Source of the DNA: Brachionus plicatilis
Taxonomy: Eukaryota > Rotifera > Eurotatoria > Ploima > Brachionidae
NCBI GenBank assembly: GCA_010279815.1
Contig: QEOQ01000312.1
Location: 266,671-294,286 of the forward strand
DNA: 27,616 nt
Direction of reading: 5' to 3'
This document shows positions 16,813 to 27,616 of the stretch, piece after piece; the stretch's first letter is position 1; the number at the start of each line of letters is the position of its first letter. The translations under genes were made by a program, and so were the position numbers. The notes beneath the pieces are model-generated. The model searched no databases. It was not told the origin of the DNA and saw only the letters and a program-made list of their open reading frames with translations.

Positions 16813-19800
16813 CAAATCGGTTTAATAATTATTCTATGATTAGAAAGTAATAATTTATCATTGATTAAATAATTTTAATCTTTAATTTAGTTTTTTATTT
16901 AAAATAAATAATTAAAAAAAATTTATTGAGGTAAAATTTTATGATGAAGTTTTTATTTTATGCAAAATTATTTTACTTTTAACTTCGGAAAAAAATTGCT
17001 CATGTATAAATTAATAATTAGACATTAAACAAAAATATATTTATATTCTGAAGGAGCATTAGCTTGGTACAGATAAACAAATAAATAAATAATAACAAAA
17101 ATATATAATTTAGATTTAAATCAAACATACTTGACTGAAAAACTGATAAATGAAATGTTTTATGGTTAGAACGGAGAATATAACTGGTGTCGAGAGTTCT
17201 TTACTTAACATATAGATTTTTATTTAAAATTTATTTTTAAATTCTTTAAATTAATAAACTATTAATTCTAAAATTGAAACCAAATTAGCAAAAATTATTG
17301 AGTTTAAAGTCAGTAAGATTTGGGTTGAAAAAAAAAAAACAACTAGAATGTCATATTTGGTCAGATTTTTGAGAGCTGATGAAAGATATAATCACTGGTC
17401 ACATAATATAAGTACAGTTTAATTTTTTTCTATTTTTTGGTCACAAAAACACTCATTTGTTTGATGACCAGGGGTGATCACATAACAGTGAAGATATTTT
17501 TATTTTATATTCAAATTTTTAAAGATCAAATTTAATTAATTAAAATTATAAAGATTTTTTTTATTCTCTTTATTTCTAAATGCCAATTTTATGATTTAAC
17601 CCTTAAGTCTCGAAAACAAAATGAAAGAGCTGATCAAAAGCTCAAAAGTGATTTTAATAAGCCTTAAGCAATTCATATTTATTTTTTGATTTTAAATAAA
17701 TTTTGAAATACCAGTATTAAAATATTTCTAAGTATATTTTATTGAATTGGTTAATTTCTTCATTATCTAATCAATCAGGCAAATTTTTAATGTTTAATGA
17801 AATCTAAATGATATTTTTTTGTTTAAATAAAAATGAAGAATTTCGCTTGTGCGAAAACAAAGTAACAAAAGATTTTATACATTTAATTTTATGATTTTTT
17901 AAAATTTAAATTATATCGCCATAATTGGCGCTGATTGAATGAATAAATAAATTTTTATGTTTAACAATTTATGAATTTAGTTTAGTTAGTTAGTTAAATA
18001 TTTTGAGTGCTGTTCTCAGGCTGTCTAGAATGGGTGTTAACTTTTTTTTAAATATGCGATTGTATGAGTAAATTAGAAGACTAGTTTAAGTTTTTAAATT
18101 TTCAGACAAATAAAACATTTATGTTAAATTATCAATAATAAAAAATAACCAAAAATATATTTTTTTTTTGGCATTGAAGGAACATAATATTTTCTAATCT
18201 TTATTTAAGTTTATATTTTCTGATCAGACAATTTTGTATGGTTACTAAAATCATTCAATTCAGCTTAAGTGAAACGAATTAAGGGCAATTTAAAAATCAT
18301 ATTTTGAACAAAATAAAGATTTAATTTTAAAATAAGAAATCTTAAAAATTTACTTGAAGAAAAAATCATTTTATCTTGGTTTTGAAAGTTTATTTTGATT
18401 ACCTATTTAATTCCGATTTTACGTAATCATTCAGAATTTTTAAATCTGAAAATAAATTGATTAGGTCATATAAATACTGAAAATATTTCAATAAGGCTTA
18501 TTTCAAATGAAAAAAAAGTAAATTCAATTTCTTTTCATTTTGTACATATTTGAGCGCTTATTTGTTTATTTATAAAATTTTGGAATTGACAGGTTAATAA
18601 GGGTTCGGAAAGAATTTAGATAAATCAATAAAGCTTATTTATTTAAGAGATTTGTGTTTGAAAAACAAAGCTTAAATGTTCAAATATTGAATATTTAGAA
18701 TAAGGTATGAACTCGATGTCTTTGATCTTCTTTGATCGAAATTCAATATTTAGCCCATGAACTCTATTGAACATTTATGTCCTTATTAAGAATAAATTAA
18801 TATTTAAAAATTTCTTTTATTTCCTTTTATAATCACTTTTTGAAATGATTAAAGCTTCTTTCTCTGATTGCAAAGCATTTCAACCTTTTAGAAATTTTGA
18901 TCTTTCTTCCGATGTTTTTTGCCTTAAATTTTTTTCATTAAAATTTATCAATTATTTTGATCTACCCTATTTTTCGAATTTTAATTTAGTGAATTTGATT
19001 TTAATTAGGCCGCTACAATAACTACCTGGAACGGTAAAAAAATTATGTGGCCATGATCATCACATGTAATGGTTAAAATTCAAATATTTATTTTGACTTA
19101 TAGTCCAAGTCCGGAATCTGAATATAATCTGAATAGGGTGAAGTACAATTATAATTATAGACAGACTGAAAAATAAGTAAGTTATTTAGGTTTTGTTGGG
19201 CGATAGAAATTTATTCATATTAAAAAATTTATTTCAAACTTTCAATACTCATAAAAAAATAAGAATAGCAAATTTTTTCATAATATTTTTAAATAGTCAC
19301 AATTCTTTATCAATTTTTTTTAAGATACAAAAATTGATTGATCTAAAATTATCAATTTGATGATTTTAAAAAATTTTATTTATGTAATTTAAAAGGTAAA
19401 GAAATTTGAATTTGATTTCACAAAATATTGGTACTGTGATTTTGCCAGATTTATGAGCTTATTTAAACAAGGTATCATAGAAAATTAATCAGACGACAAA
19501 CACTTTAAATTTAAAAGGATCAAAGTGACCAAAAAGTTTAAAATAATTAGATAAATTTTTTAATTTAAAATTAATCTTGTCAGTTTGATTCTTAAAATTT
19601 CATCTTAAATTTCAATTTCTCATAAACATCACTATTATTTTTAAAATTTTTTTTGCAATAATAATGCAAAATGGAAAAATAAGTTCGCTGAAATAATTTA
19701 AATATTTTTAAGGCTTTAACAGAAGGAATTTTTTCTAGTTAAAAACCACAAATAAAAAGATAATTAAGAACAAAATTTTTAAATACTAAATGATGAGATT

Positions 19801-21335
19801 TTACAAATTTCAAATTTTTTACAGTATTTAAAAATTTTAATTTGAGATTTTTTTTTCTTCTCTCAAAAATGTAAAAATGTAAAAATATAAAAATGTACAA
19901 TAAATAACATTTTGTCTTTTGTTAATATTCTTTAATTTAATTTTTGTTAATCATACATGTGCGGTTTTTTAAATTTTAGCAGATGCTATGGTGATTTATA
20001 GAAATTTTGATCAGCAGATACAAATTGCAGAACCAATTTTTGCTTTCTAAAAAAAAATAATTTAATTTTAATTATTTTTATTATGAGATTTTTTAGTTAC
20101 AAAATAATCTTAAAAACTAAAATTAAAAACATATTATGAAAATCAGAAGGAACGACGTCTTTTCTTTATTATTTCATTTTCGTTTATATTTTTTTTAACT
20201 TGGAGGAAAAAGGACTTATGATTTATACTAAACTTTAAAACGAAATTAGAAAAATTTTAATTTTAAATAAGTTTCAATAAAAAATTTTTGGCAAATTAAA
20301 GTTTAATCCTAAGATTAATCGAAAAAAATATATTAAAAGAAGATGCATTTGATACAATGATTCAATTTCTTATTTTTTTTTAAAAAGGGGAATTTTTAAT
20401 TTTTTGTGAGTATCTAATTTGTCATAAGCCTCTAAAAGACCGTCATTTTCGCACCGAATTTTATTCACAATATCCATCCTCAAAAGGAAAATCATTTTTC
20501 AAAAATTTTTGACATAAATCTCTTAATAAATCAAAATAAATTTTTTGAAAGCATTTGTTCTCACCGATTCTAAATGACATATGAAGTTCTTGGAGCGTTA
20601 GCCCAGTGACATAAGATTGAGTTGATAACTTGTGTTAGAAATTATTCAAAAAAAAAGGTTCCCATAGATATTTTATTTCAATTATTTATTAATTTTTAAA
20701 ATAAATTTTATTTAAATTCAGATATGATCCAAATTTCTATCGATTTTTTTAAAAGCCATGACTGATTTAGAAATTCAAAAACAGTTTAAAATCAAGTGTT
20801 GTTCAGATTTTTATTTTTTTTTAATTTGAGTAAATTTTTTACAAAATCAGTTAAAATTAAAATTTAGTTAATAAAAATTGATTGTTTGAATGTGCTTCAA
20901 TGGATATGCTGAATTTAAAATAGGTTACAGTATTAAAATGTAAATTAAAGACTCTTTTCTCATAGATTAAAAAGTAGCAATTAAAAAATAATAAACTTCA
21001 AGATAAAAGAAGATTATTAGCTTCATATGAAACCAAAATAAAAATAGCTTTGTATTAAAAGCATTTAGATAAGCTTCTATTTTGATAACTACAATACCTG
21101 CTCTAAATATGAAAAGTATCCATTACTTGCCATCTTTTCAAAGCGGTCTAATTGTCCAAACACTATCAATACCAACATTAAGACAGTGCAAATTTTGTTT
21201 ATGTATAACCAAGAGACAGTAATTAAAATGGTGGGGATTTATCTTTTTAATGCAAGTCGAAGCCTATTTGTGATTCAATAAGAAAGCCGGCTAGTCTCGG
21301 TTTTATTTACAGTTTCTAAATATCGCTCACTTTAG
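16813..21335. other. Gene-poor AT-rich region
   Basis: About 4.5 kb without a defensible gene on either strand. Contents noticed are a (TTAG)n run near 17977-17997 and one copy of a 30-bp dispersed repeat at 19491. Two short exon-like openings also occur: 19104-19176, bounded by ...cttatag and a perfect gtaagt, and 19982-20050 after a T-rich acceptor. Neither opening shows a known motif. Confidence 0.5.
19491..19520 (+). repeat. 30-bp dispersed perfect repeat, copy 1
   Basis: The 30 bases starting agacgacaaacactttaaat and ending aaaggat recur exactly at 21616-21645 in the same orientation. The flanks differ on both sides. Confidence 0.85.
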
Positions 21336-21420
21336 ACCCTAAGCTTCGTACAGTCTTATCTTGAATTTGCACCATAACGAGACCACTTCTACCTCTAGAG
21401 TTTAGTTAATCAAAAGATTA
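21336..21420 (+). pseudogene. Non-LTR reverse-transcriptase C-terminal scrap
   Basis: The + strand frame reads TLSFVQSYLEFAP followed by stops and SLVNQKIKK. It resembles the LYKSLVRSHLEYAxxxWxP segment that follows the catalytic domain in LINE ORF2 proteins. It is short and interrupted by stops, so the call rests on this motif and on the local rise in G+C. Confidence 0.4.
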
Positions 21421-24044
21421 AAAAAATTTTTGGATAAAAAAGAAAAAAATTTATATCCCTCTAGTTATCGAATTTTATTGCGATCATATCAAAATTTAGA
21501 CTTTTTTTTAAATGGAAAAAAATAGTCTTTTTCTCTCAAAAGACAACAAACATCCATGGAGCATAGACTGGACTATTAGCTTAATGAAAATTATCTATTC
21601 TCACTTGATACACGTAGACGACAAACACTTTAAATTTAAAAGGATATTATCTTTTTTTCAATAAAATTGTTGATGTTGACGTTTGGTCCACTTGTCAAAA
21701 ATTCAAGTGTTTCATATCGTAGAATATAAAAATTAAATTTGATTTTGATGAGTAAAAATCTCAAAAAGATACATTTTGTTAACAATCACTCAAATGTTAT
21801 TAATTTTTGTAAATGAGCGCGGTATGACTTTAGGTAGAATGCGGCAGTAGAAAAAAAAAAGATACTGGTGAGAAACTAAATCGATAAAATCGACCTATTG
21901 CCAATTAATCATTTTATCCAAAGCCATTTCAAGTCAATATTTTATCAGATTTGCAAGCTGTACTGTTTGTTTGCAATTAATTCAACAAAAGCTTAAAAAG
22001 ATGGTTACATATCGACACACTTTGATCTCACGTCGAAGGTTTAATTTTAATTAAAAGACTAATAAAATTCCAATTAGACCAAAGATCCAAGTTTCCACTT
22101 GATTGGTATTTAAATGTTTACACAGGGTTTTCTCTTTTTTTATTTAAACTGTTCGCAAAGTAAACTAATTTTAAATGAACAGCTACAATTTAAGTTTGTT
22201 TGTTCAGATTAAATTTTTTAACAAAATGTTAATTAAAATTTAAATTTCATTTTGTAAACGGAAGTTTAAGCTTGTTCCGCTTCAAACGTGATTATGGATT
22301 AAATTTCATTTGGCAAATAGAAGTACGTGATTAGCGCAAACGCACATGTGAGCATTGTTTTTCGTTTGGACGCATCATGATTTTAAATTAGAAAATGAAA
22401 ACTGCCAGAATTTGAAGCTAAATTTTAGACAACACTACAACACTTAATTTTGGACATGATAGATAAATATACGGCACTAGCTCAGCCCGGTTTCAGAAGC
22501 TTTCTGTTTCTTTCATTCAATTCTAGACAAGATTTCCCATTAATTTCACATGCTAGTTCTTATCTGCTAAAATTTTTACAATTCATTTTTTTTTAAATCA
22601 GTGTTTTTTTTTAAATTTAGATTTGGATTTCTCCACAGAGCATATCTTTGCGGAAATTTTTCAAAATTTTTTATAAGAACAAAGCCATGTTCTACTTTGC
22701 CATAACCACTGGATTTAAAGGTTAATTTTTTTTCATTAGGGAAATTTTATAATTATAGATATCCATACAAAATCTATCTAAAAATCAGTCGAAATAATGA
22801 AAGTGAGCTTGTTAATCTTAAACAAATCTTTAGTCATTGTTTGACGGGCTTCAAATGTTGTGTTTTTCAAACCATCTTTATTCAATAATTAAAAGATTAT
22901 TAGATTTTGGCAAATGATATAAAATTTCAAGCAAATAAACCATAAATTTACAATAAAATTTACAAGAAATATGAGAAAGTAGCAAAAAACTTAAATTTTT
23001 TATTAAAAATTTTTAATAGAAATAGCTTGTATTTGTGGGCTAAATTAGCCAAAGGAGACTTTTAATTTTAATCAAATTTCTACACAATATTGTAAATACA
23101 AAGACTTGTTTTTAATTAACGGAAATTTTTTAAAATTTTCTCGTTTGGTGCCATAGGTTTTTTAGCGAATTTAGTTGTCAAAATTGGCGACAATATTTGC
23201 TTATTATATTAGTTTTTGCAAGCAGTAATTTTGGCAGGTTTACGAGGCTTTTTTTTATTTTAAATGACTTGAATTATTTTGATTGACCCAACACTGCGCA
23301 AGATTAAAATTAAACTTATTTTACTTCAGAAAAAATAAATTCGTTGTGAATTTTTTTGACAATTTAAGTCATTAATTGTTTCTTCCGTTTTCTGTTGGCA
23401 AAATTTTAGAATTAATTTAATTATTTTTTTTATTCAAAAAATTTATAAAAGTACACAGAATAAATTTTTTGTCAATTTTATTCATTGATTATTCATTTTA
23501 TTTTCTTCTATTTACATTTTAATTTGAAAGTTATCATGATATATTATTTTTTCAATCTTTTGTTTGTCATTAAAATACTAATCCTAAAAATTGAATTATT
23601 AAAATTAATATTTAAATATCTTTATTTTTTCCCACTATTTGTTTAATATTGTCTCAAATAGGCTCATGAGTTTAGTTTGCTTTATATAATCGGTTTATCT
23701 GCTAATTAATTGGGCAAACACTAGCTAGACTTACGAGACTTGGGCTTTGCAACCGAGTGACCTGAACATTGAGAAAGCAAAATTTTTCAAATTAGCATTT
23801 CTATGATAGAAAAAGAATATATATTATCTATTCAAATTGTTTAAAGATATTTTCTTTGTCTATTTGTAAAACAAATCACGCAAATTGAATCTAGTCTTTT
23901 GTTTGATAAGCGCGCTGAGATCCCTAATGAATCCGCGAACAAAAATTTATTTAATAATTTTAAATTCAATAAAATAAATTGCATTTGTCCAAGTTAATTA
24001 AAATTTCGACTTAAGCTAAATAAGTCTTTTTTGTTTCATTCTAG
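21421..24044. other. Gene-poor AT-rich region
   Basis: No gene seen. It includes the second 30-bp repeat and a weak direct repeat (22241-22265 against 22300-22324, each followed later by acgtgatta). The sequence is somewhat less homopolymeric than the left part of the window, but I can assign no function. Confidence 0.5.
21616..21645 (+). repeat. 30-bp dispersed perfect repeat, copy 2
   Basis: Identical to 19491-19520, 2.1 kb downstream in the same orientation. See the finding for what it may mean. Confidence 0.85.
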
Positions 24045-24143
24045 TTCCAATTTCAGTTTCAAAAGACAATGAATAATTTATCAGTAAACCAAGGGGTCTA
24101 TTACCAACTCATGAAGCTGAAAAATCCTCACGTGCTCACATGA
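24045..24143 (+). pseudogene. Possible ABC-transporter (ABCB-type) exon scrap
   Basis: After a good acceptor-like sequence (tttgtttcattctag, AG at 24043-24044) the frame is open to TGA 24141-24143 and includes an ATG at 24069. The peptide MNNLSVNQGVYYQLMKLKN resembles the end of an ABCB nucleotide-binding domain, where a GTHxELMxxxGxYxxLVxxQ sequence follows the H-loop. No Walker A, signature or Walker B motif is visible nearby, so it is an isolated scrap or a terminal exon. The resemblance is short and could be chance. Confidence 0.3.
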
Positions 24144-25587
24144 ATAAATCTATTTATTTAACAGCTTAATTGTATAAGACTAATATTTGGCTAAGAACCT
24201 TTTTTTAATGAAACTCGAGTCCAAGTCAAATTAGAGTTCCCATGAGTTTGGTTTAATTTTTTTTTTGACAGGTAAAAGTTTGTTCTTCAATAAACTTAAT
24301 GGATAGATTAATTTAATTTTTCACAAACTTTTATTTGCTTTAATTTTTAAGTTAAATATTTAGTGAATTCGAAAATTGGTTGAAATTTAAAATTAGTTCT
24401 TTTCTTTTTTTCTATGAATGAACTAAACAAAATCAGATGCACACTCGATTATTAGAAATTAAAAGAAATCTATTGAACTGTTCATTCAAATAATAGATGA
24501 CCCTTAAAAAAGAACGAAATACAAAATAGAACCAAATAGCTTACTTTTTTTTATTTAGGCTTCTGAATTAATTAAATTTAAAAAATCCTTAGCTGAATCT
24601 GAATTAATCTTTTTATTGTTTGTAAAGAAAACCCTAAAAACAGGAAATAGAATTTTCAGCACATTTTCAGTTATTAAGAGGTAAATAATTTACAACACCG
24701 AACCACGCGTATTCATAATAAAGTTTTAAATCTACGGTGATTTTTGATGAGCCACAAACACAAATATCAAGTTTTATTAGAGCAATTTAATTTTCTTTTC
24801 CAAATAGCAACCAAGGACTGAAGAGTTGTAAAGTGGTGATTAATGCATTTATCATTTTTTTTATTTTAATAATTTCAAAGATTGATTTGGATAGAGATTT
24901 TTAATTCGGCATTTAGTTTTTTTGTTGAATTTTAAAATTTGATTAATAGCTGGGTACAATTTGGGTAGTCTATGTGTGAATGTGCATCTAGGCGGCTAAT
25001 GTTTCCTGCCTGTCAAATGTTCAAATGTGGATCAAATTTTGTTCATGTCTTTTAAGCTTTTAAAATTCAAGGGATTTGAATAAATTGACATGGAATTAGA
25101 AAAAAAAAAGGCTTAAATCAATTAATTTTTTGGGGAAATTGTATACTCATTAGAGTGGAAAAAATTGAACAAAAGTCAAATAAAGATAGGAACCAACTGT
25201 GATTTCAAGATTTTATTTTAAAACAAATTTGACTATTGATCTATTAATGAAAAAAGCGGATCTCCGTAAACACTCTCAGTTTAATTAAATGTTCAATTTA
25301 AGAAATTTATTCGAAAATATATCATTGTTCCTTATCATTATCACAAGGGTCATATAAGCATAAAACACTTAATATTTTGATTAATTTTGCTATTCGACCA
25401 GTTTTCTTGATAAGAGATCTCCAAGTCTCTTGCTATGTGTGTCAATAGCGCTCAGAGTCATAAACTACCATTATCCTCGACTATTATAAATCCATAAATT
25501 AATACATTTTATTTCCTATTTTATTAAAATTTTTTATATTTTTTCTTTATGGTCAAAATATTCACTTGCAACTGGGCATTGATTGAT

Positions 25588-25597
25588 TATAAATAGG
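25588..25597 (+). promoter_or_regulatory. TATA-box-like sequence
   Basis: TATAAATAGG matches the consensus TATA box. A 7-bp stem (gagtcca / tggactc, 25605-25628) lies just after it, and tcagaat at about 25626 is an initiator-like site at the right distance. A short ATG frame in good context (aaaaaATGG, 25697-25735, 12 codons) follows and contains a GT at 25716. No following exon was recognised, so this may be chance. Confidence 0.25.
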
Positions 25598-26042
25598 CGA
25601 GATGGAGTCCAGCGGAACTCGTGGACTCAGAATTGAAATAATTAATTGGAGCTTTTTTCCTAATCATCATATTGCTGCCGAGCTAATTGACAAAAAATGG
25701 CTGAAAATCCAACCGGTTCGGGATTATTTTTCTAATTATATAACTCGACTGACGTGTGCCTAAGCTATTCTAATCAAAAAATCTAATTGCATTTGTTATA
25801 GAATATTGATTGATTTTTCAACAATCATACGGTCCTAGTATAATTAATTAAAAAAATAATAAACACCAAAGCCACTAGTATAAACCAGAAAATATCTGAT
25901 TTAAAAATATTTATCAAATTTTTATTAAATAATAATGGTTGAAAAAACATAGTATTATTTAAGAGATAATTGTAATTTAGTTTTAATTATTGGCCGAGTT
26001 ATTGTTAATCGAATTTTTGTGCTATTCAATGAGTTTATTATT

Positions 26043-26526
26043 TTTCAGAAAGCAAATTTTGTTATTTTCTATTTTTCTAAGTCAGAAGTCAGACCAAAAT
26101 TAAGGAAAATTAAATTTTGAGTCAGTCTAAAAAACTCTAAAAAATTTTAGAAATTTTTCAATTTTTAAGTAAATTTTTTTATAGTTATCAAAGTTTTTTT
26201 GAAAAGATATTTAAAAAATTCAAATTTGAGGGTTTGAAAGAATGCTCATGGCATTCGCACGAAGCCTGGGGTATTTTCCTAAATTATTTATTAATTAAAT
26301 AGAATAAATAGTAAAAAATTCCAAATAATTAATAAATTAAAGGTTTAAATAATAAAATTAAGTAATAAAATTAGAGAGTTTAATTTTGATTTTGATTTAA
26401 TGCAATTTTGAAGATTTTTATTAATTTTCAAAAATCATATTTTGTTGTTTTCTATCTCTGTCGAGTCGAACCAAAATTAAATCTAATCAAGGCAAAAATT
26501 TAATTTTCGAGTCTCTTAAAAAACTC
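26043..26526 (+). repeat. Diverged direct repeat pair, about 100 bp each
   Basis: Segments 26043-26139 and 26427-26526 share ordered blocks: ttttgttattttctat / ttttgttgttttctat, gtcagaccaaaatta / gtcgaaccaaaatta, taaattttgagtc / taattttcgagtc and aaaaaactct. They are about 390 bp apart in the same orientation, probably an old local duplication. Confidence 0.55.
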
Positions 26527-27616
26527 TCGGTTGTTAATAGCTCTTGAGAATAAGTTTCCAACTATTAAAAAAAAATTGTGTTTTTAGCTTGATCAAAATA
26601 AACACCTTTACTTGTACGGATTTTTAGAATATCCCTGCAAGATTTTCTTATATAAACTCTCAAAGAAATATTTTAAAACTAATGGCTTTTTTTTAAAAAG
26701 AATCCCAACAATTCTCCCTTTTGTTTCCATCGTCATTTCACTTTCAATGAGCCAAAGATTGTCTGCAGGCCTAAATTTTGGTCATTTTTTTTAATTAATT
26801 TTTAAAATCATCGGAACTCGAGCACTCAAACTCGTTTTCCGAGTCAATTAAATCCAAGTCTTTATTAAATTTTAAATAAAAATAAATTTTTGTTTTTTTG
26901 TTTTATTAATATTAATGGATTTAATCGGAAAATTTTGTGTAACAGGATGAATTTTAATTAAACTCTTAAGTTGTAATCGTGTGTCATTAAGATGGCCGAG
27001 GGCATACTTGGATCAAAGTCACACAAAAGCGGATTAAAAACAGTCCGTAAACCAAGTTAAGCAGGAGTTTAAACGTGTTTTAACAAAAGAGATTATGATA
27101 TTAAAGAAAATTAATAATTGCTGATGATGAGATAAATAGCATACGATTTATTACAAAGTTGAAACCGAAACGAGCTCAATCAAACTTATCTGAAGCACTT
27201 AAGGTTAGGTAATATGAGATTTTTAAAATGCGGGTTTATTAGGGTCCTATAAAACGGGCTAATTCAGGCAAAAACGCCCGCAATTCTAATCTAAAATATG
27301 CTTATTGGAACCAGAGCTAAATATCTAATTTCGAATATTTAAGAATGGGATTTCAAACTAATTAATTTCCTTGTATATTTTCAATTTCTCCTAGTCGAGT
27401 AGTTATCTAAATGAATTTTTGCAATTGAAACCCTATAGCCAGCTATTCACTCATCCATTAGCTACGTTTTTTTCACAATTCATTTTCTGCTCTATTCGTG
27501 ACAATTTTTTGTTTCATTTTTCAGCACTATTTGCCTAAGTAGAAATTTAGGATTCAATTAGAACCCTTAAAGATAAGCGTTTGCCTAATTAAATCAAATG
27601 AATTAGCAAATATCAT

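Larger units (their letters stand above)
24144..27616. other. Gene-poor region to the end of the window
   Basis: About 3.5 kb with no defensible gene. It contains a TATA-like site (25588-25597), small hairpins and a diverged direct repeat pair (26043-26139 and 26427-26526). The 60-codon frame at 26612-26794 shows no motif and is judged chance. Confidence 0.5.

Noticed and set aside
17361..17490. caggggtgatcacata and cactggtcacataat as possible hAT-type ends
   Set aside because: The arms do not form a convincing terminal inverted repeat and no 8-bp target duplication was found.
18661..18790. Inverted similarity between aaatgttcaa...aatattga and tcaatattta...gaacattta
   Set aside because: The arms are short and A/T-rich with poor pairing; not distinguishable from chance.
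20594..20650. tRNA-like A box (ttagcccagtg)
   Set aside because: No B box, no closing acceptor stem and no cloverleaf could be drawn; at most a tRNA-derived repeat remnant.
26612..26794. 60-codon + strand frame
   Set aside because: No ATG context, family motif or compositional contrast; expected by chance in more than 11 kb of non-coding DNA.
1..27616. CRISPR arrays, operons, riboswitches and rRNA genes
   Set aside because: No regularly spaced repeats, Shine-Dalgarno sites or rRNA-like conserved segments were seen, and introns show the DNA is eukaryotic nuclear.

Overview
The window reads as very AT-rich nuclear DNA from a small invertebrate animal. There are GT-AG spliceosomal introns (one of 62 bp, one of about 190 bp, one of about 570 bp), no operons or ribosome binding sites, AATAAA-type polyadenylation signals, and decayed animal-type transposons (piggyBac, pogo/Tigger-like, non-LTR retrotransposon). 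A bacterial-type intronless hydrolase lies beside an intron-bearing 2OG-Fe(II) oxygenase. That mix, with the base composition, would fit a monogonont rotifer such as Brachionus. This is inference; a database search would settle it.

Layout. Positions 1-210 carry a possible last exon of a gene that starts outside the window. Positions 210-2870 are AT-rich non-coding DNA with small repeats. The gene part runs from 2877 to 13865 and holds three convincing genes, all on the + strand: a two-domain alpha/beta hydrolase (2877-4241, one exon), a three-exon 2OG-Fe(II) oxygenase (7891-10984), and a two-exon gene for a small secreted eight-cysteine peptide (13423-13865) that open-reading-frame length filters miss. 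Between them lie decayed pieces: two WD40-repeat remnants, the tail of a non-LTR reverse transcriptase, a pogo-like transposase fragment, and a fresh-looking 691-bp non-autonomous DNA transposon with 182-bp terminal inverted repeats that appear identical and an 8-bp target duplication.

Positions 14233-16275 hold two nearly identical copies of a broken piggyBac transposase on the - strand, on either side of a 574-N assembly gap. This may be a real tandem duplication or two haplotypes joined by the assembler.

Positions 16300-27616 are a gene-poor stretch of about 11 kb. It holds two more non-LTR reverse-transcriptase scraps, a perfect 30-bp dispersed repeat, a possible ABC-transporter exon scrap, diverged direct repeats and a TATA-like site, but no gene I can defend. 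The three real genes show no sign of acting in one pathway.
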